Positions 54,049 to 54,303 of a stretch of 54,303 bases of DNA are shown in pieces. The DNA comes from an uncultured Clostridia bacterium (lineage in GTDB: Bacteria; Bacillota; Clostridia; Lachnospirales; Anaerotignaceae), in the NCBI GenBank assembly GCA_944384265.1, contig CALWSR010000019.1:1-54303 (forward strand), given 5' to 3'. Each line of letters opens with the position of its first letter. The stretch's first letter is position 1. The notes under the pieces are model-generated. The model ran no database searches and had not been told where the DNA came from. It was given only the letters and a program-made list of their open reading frames with translations. Made by a program: the position numbers and the translations under genes.

Positions 54049-54303
54049 GGTAAAAACTCCTTTTTGATTTGATAGTACTAGCATTCCCTTTCTTTTGGCT
54101 TTTATCCAAAATAATTTTATAAAAAACAGTCTTTTCTATTGTTTTTTGCAATGCTTCTTTTCCATATTTTTTTTAGTGACTATACTGCCTTTCTATCAAA
54201 AAAACACATGAGGCCTGCTTCTTCTCTTTTTGCCTTCCCCTGCACAAAGGCAAGCTCACAAGCCATACGCCCCTTAGCATATCCTTTCTCTCCATTTTTT
54301 CAG

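Overview
The window looks like chromosome of a low-GC, anaerobic, endospore-forming Firmicute (class Clostridia; the gene content is Lachnospirales-like, but species cannot be read from the sequence). Signs are the sporulation genes yabP, yabQ and gerW; an oxygen-sensitive class III ribonucleotide reductase with its activase; an NfnAB-type bifurcating transhydrogenase; MecA; AGGAGG-type ribosome binding sites on nearly every gene; and AT-rich spacers with hairpin/T-run terminators. No prophage, rRNA operon, CRISPR array or cas gene is visible.

Layout. 1-1330 is mobile-element debris: an orphan IS200/IS605-type right end and a complete-length but broken IS200 copy. 1333-10422 (minus strand) holds a chemoreceptor with a CZB-like sensor, two tandem paralogous lipoproteins with duplicated promoters and terminators, glycogen phosphorylase, a membrane protein and an exported protein. 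11059-20182 (minus) is a translation/transcription block: rho, rpmE, a DUF1385 membrane protein, prmC and prfA, with a split chromate-type transporter after prfA and two envelope proteins at its upstream end. mecA follows on the plus strand, then a 1.4 kb gene-poor stretch with two more right-end-like structures. 22565-26232 (minus) carries transporters (AEC, MATE, MntP) and a PAP2 phosphatase; the MATE gene has a 28-bp perfect palindrome over its -35. Three tRNAs (Val, Glu, Met) and the cluster mazG-HU-S4-yabP-yabQ-divIC end at 29447.

29476-40149 (plus) is metabolic: nfnAB, a NimA-like flavin protein, a glyoxalase-II-like hydrolase, glpK, then nrdD-nrdG-dut with a second MBL hydrolase and a 184-aa unknown protein, preceded by an NrdR-like box. 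40290-44776 (minus) has a second MATE pump, endonuclease III and a B12-binding radical SAM protein. 45818-47827 is a dCache chemoreceptor. 47997-54048 (minus) has flavodoxin and DUF3793 behind a long inverted repeat, an unlisted-size 58-aa membrane ORF, a CARF-like/PD-(D/E)xK protein of the Card1/DUF1887 type, gerW, DUF2953, a TIGR01906-type membrane protein, a small unknown protein, and a two-gene TauE/SafE permease whose second gene has an unusual C-terminal extension.

Most interesting items: the CARF-type nuclease sitting in a sporulation-gene neighbourhood with no CRISPR locus and with Ser in place of the catalytic Glu of the ExK motif; the family of orphan multi-hairpin IS200/IS605 right ends that resemble the 3' part of guide-RNA scaffolds but lack tnpB; a Shine-Dalgarno-sequestering hairpin in the IS200 copy; and two dispersed intergenic repeat families.
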